Of a DNA stretch of 64,000 nucleotides, positions 62,725 through 64,000 are shown in pieces (within the stretch, counting starts at the first letter, position 1; each line of letters begins with the position of its first letter). A program made the position numbers and the translations under genes. Below the pieces are notes generated by a model. It searched no databases and was not told where the DNA came from. It worked only from the letters and a program-made list of their open reading frames with translations. Source of the stretch: Adineta steineri (taxonomy: Eukaryota > Rotifera > Eurotatoria > Adinetida > Adinetidae); the NCBI GenBank assembly GCA_905250115.1, contig CAJNOI010000071.1, positions 1-64,000 on the forward strand. Reading direction: 5' to 3'.

Positions 62725-63701
62725 TTATAACATTTCTAATACAAATATATAATCAGAAAGAAAATAATAACTTCTTTCAATATCACCTTCACATAAATAT
62801 GGTAAACGTGTTAATTTTTTTAAATAAAAACCTAATGGTTGAAAAATATTTAATAATAAACTATTGATTTGTTCTTCAGGTAAATCACCTTCAATTTGTA
62901 TAGATTCATTTGGACGATGATTATTATTATATTCAAAATATGGTTTAAATGGAAGAACAAGACTTACAATTAAACGACCTGTTCTAGGTGTTAAATGATT
63001 ACGAATTTGTTTTAGTAATGATAAAGGATTTTCACAACGATCCAAAACATTTAAACAAGTTATAATATCAAATGTTGAATCTCCCCAATGATCTGTATCA
63101 AGTACTGTATAACCAGAAGTTGATAAACGCCATTGCATTATTGGAGATAATTCCGTAACATAAACTTTTTTAAATACACTTGACATTCGTTCAGTTACCG
63201 ACCCATCACCAGCACCAATATCGAGAAGACTCGTAAATTGAGATTCTTCATGAGAATCTATGTCTAATAAAGTTTTAAATTGAGTTGTCGAATATACAAA
63301 CATACGTCCACGACTGAGTAAACCATTAGCTAAAGAAATTAGTTCGATAAAATATGAAAAGTTTCATATTTGATCATACCTGATGTTCGTGTAATAAATA
63401 GTGTAAGTAATGTAGTAAGTAGACTATTAAAAATTTGTATAGGAATATTATCCGATTTTTCTTCGCTTTGTTTAAGAAATTGTGTTGTATCTTCATCTTC
63501 ATTAAATTCATAAAAACGTTCTCGATATTCATTATGTAGAAGATCACTACGTGATAAACGATACCATTTATTTCGATCGATATTTTTTAAACATCGATCA
63601 TTTTCAATCTTATTTAGAACAGCTCTTGCCCATGTTGAACGAACAGATGCATAAGATGATTGTTGACAATACGAACAATATTCATTACTATTAGTTATCA
63701 T
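62725..63701 (-). CDS. METTL9: METTL9, protein-histidine N-pros-methyltransferase (DREV family)
   Basis: Two exons (63701-about 63380, and about 63324-62725) give about 300 residues. The match to METTL9/DREV is clear: NKWYRLSRSDLL, LTLFITRTSG, LSRGRMFVYSTTQF, the SAM-binding motif LLDIGAGDGSVTERM, YVTELSPIMQWRL, DIITCLNVLDRCENPLSLL, GRLIVSLVLPFKPYFE and TRLPYLCEGDIERSYYFLSD. The enzyme methylates the N1 (pros) position of histidine in HxH motifs of many proteins. Vertebrate METTL9 begins with a hydrophobic signal or anchor; the chosen start (MITNSNEYC) lacks one. A TTTTTAG acceptor 12 nt upstream of the ATG means a further 5' coding exon cannot be excluded, but the next gene lies only 73 nt away. 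Confidence 0.93.
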
Positions 63702-63774
63702 TTTAAAATTATCTAAAAATTAAGAATCACTTTCAATTTATAGCGGAAAAAAAATATAATTATTAAATAGAAAA

Positions 63775-64000
63775 TTAATTATTTCGAACATATTTTAATG
63801 CATCATCTAAATGTGTCATTTCTTCACTTAGTTTCCAAAGACGTTTAGCAGCTTGTTGATCAAGTGATGTTTTTGATGATGAATATTCTTTACACTCCCT
63901 ATACATTTCCATTATAATAGAAAAGAAAGATTTAAGTGAATAATTTACTTGAAATATTTTCCAGTCACATGATTTAAACGACGATCAGATGCTAGATAAA
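63775..64000 (-). CDS. Short-chain dehydrogenase/reductase, C-terminal end (partial)
   Basis: The window edge cuts this minus-strand gene. Visible are the end of one exon (LASDRRLNHVTGKYF) and, after a short intron of about 60 nt, the last exon (ECKEYSSSKTSLDQQAAKRL, then WKLSEEMTHLDD), with the stop at 63775. The pattern GKYF-x-C-KE followed by A-x-RLW-x-LSE is typical of the C-terminus of retinol-dehydrogenase-like members (RDH/DHRS/WWOX branch). The catalytic domain is outside the window, so the exact enzyme cannot be named. Confidence 0.75.

Noticed and set aside
1..64000. CRISPR arrays, tRNA and rRNA genes, and a spliced-leader RNA gene
   Set aside because: I looked for regular spaced repeats, tRNA T-loop motifs and the bdelloid leader as I remember it (starting GGCTTATTACAACTTACC) and found none. 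A systematic scan was not possible.

Overview
The window looks like nuclear DNA of a bdelloid rotifer, of the Rotaria or Adineta type. It is AT-rich and gene-dense, and its genes are cut by many very short GT-AG introns, mostly about 45-70 nt. Nearly all proteins are clearly metazoan: gamma-tubulin, alpha-catenin, VAP, SNRK, EPS15, DNAAF2, METTL9 and GPR155/LYCHOS. Two signals point to bdelloids in particular. One is a run of TGTGGG repeats, the telomere unit I recall for bdelloids. The other is an intronless, more GC-rich enzyme gene beside that run, the usual look of a subtelomeric horizontally acquired gene. Several start codons also sit 0-13 nt behind a polypyrimidine-AG acceptor, as expected for spliced-leader trans-splicing.

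Layout. 1-2240: foreign-looking segment with an intronless gene for an ATP-grasp ligase fused to a SAM methyltransferase. 2244-2336: telomere repeats in head-to-head order (G-rich block, then C-rich block), as in an end-to-end chromosome fusion. 2379-7222: ABCB (P-glycoprotein-type) transporter that lacks its 5' third and carries a probable 1-nt frameshift and an in-frame stop. 9125-9530: foldback inverted repeat. 10173-12346: 5' part of a second ABCB gene, which runs into a 700-nt assembly gap and then into repeats (13047-14060). From about 15 kb onward the window is ordinary host gene territory: SNRK(-), an MTHFSD-type protein with an unrecognised N-terminal half(-), VAP(+), gamma-tubulin(+), alpha-catenin(-), F-box/LRR protein(+), Ig-domain receptor tyrosine kinase(-), GPR155(+), a small cysteine-rich protein(+), a Kelch protein(+), a neuronal-calcium-sensor-like protein(+), a PX-like protein(-), then EPS15(-), DNAAF2(-), METTL9(-) and the 3' end of a short-chain dehydrogenase(-).

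The host genes do not form one pathway. DNAAF2 and gamma-tubulin serve cilia and microtubules, alpha-catenin serves adhesion, and EPS15, VAP and GPR155 serve membrane traffic and lysosomal signalling. The last four minus-strand genes are packed with gaps of 73, 87 and 160 nt, and the three whose starts are visible each have a splice acceptor just before the ATG, so they may be transcribed together and resolved by trans-splicing. The observations most worth following up are the telomere-fusion-like junction with its flanking ligase/methyltransferase gene and broken transporter, and this operon-like cluster. All calls come from reading the sequence; no database search was possible.
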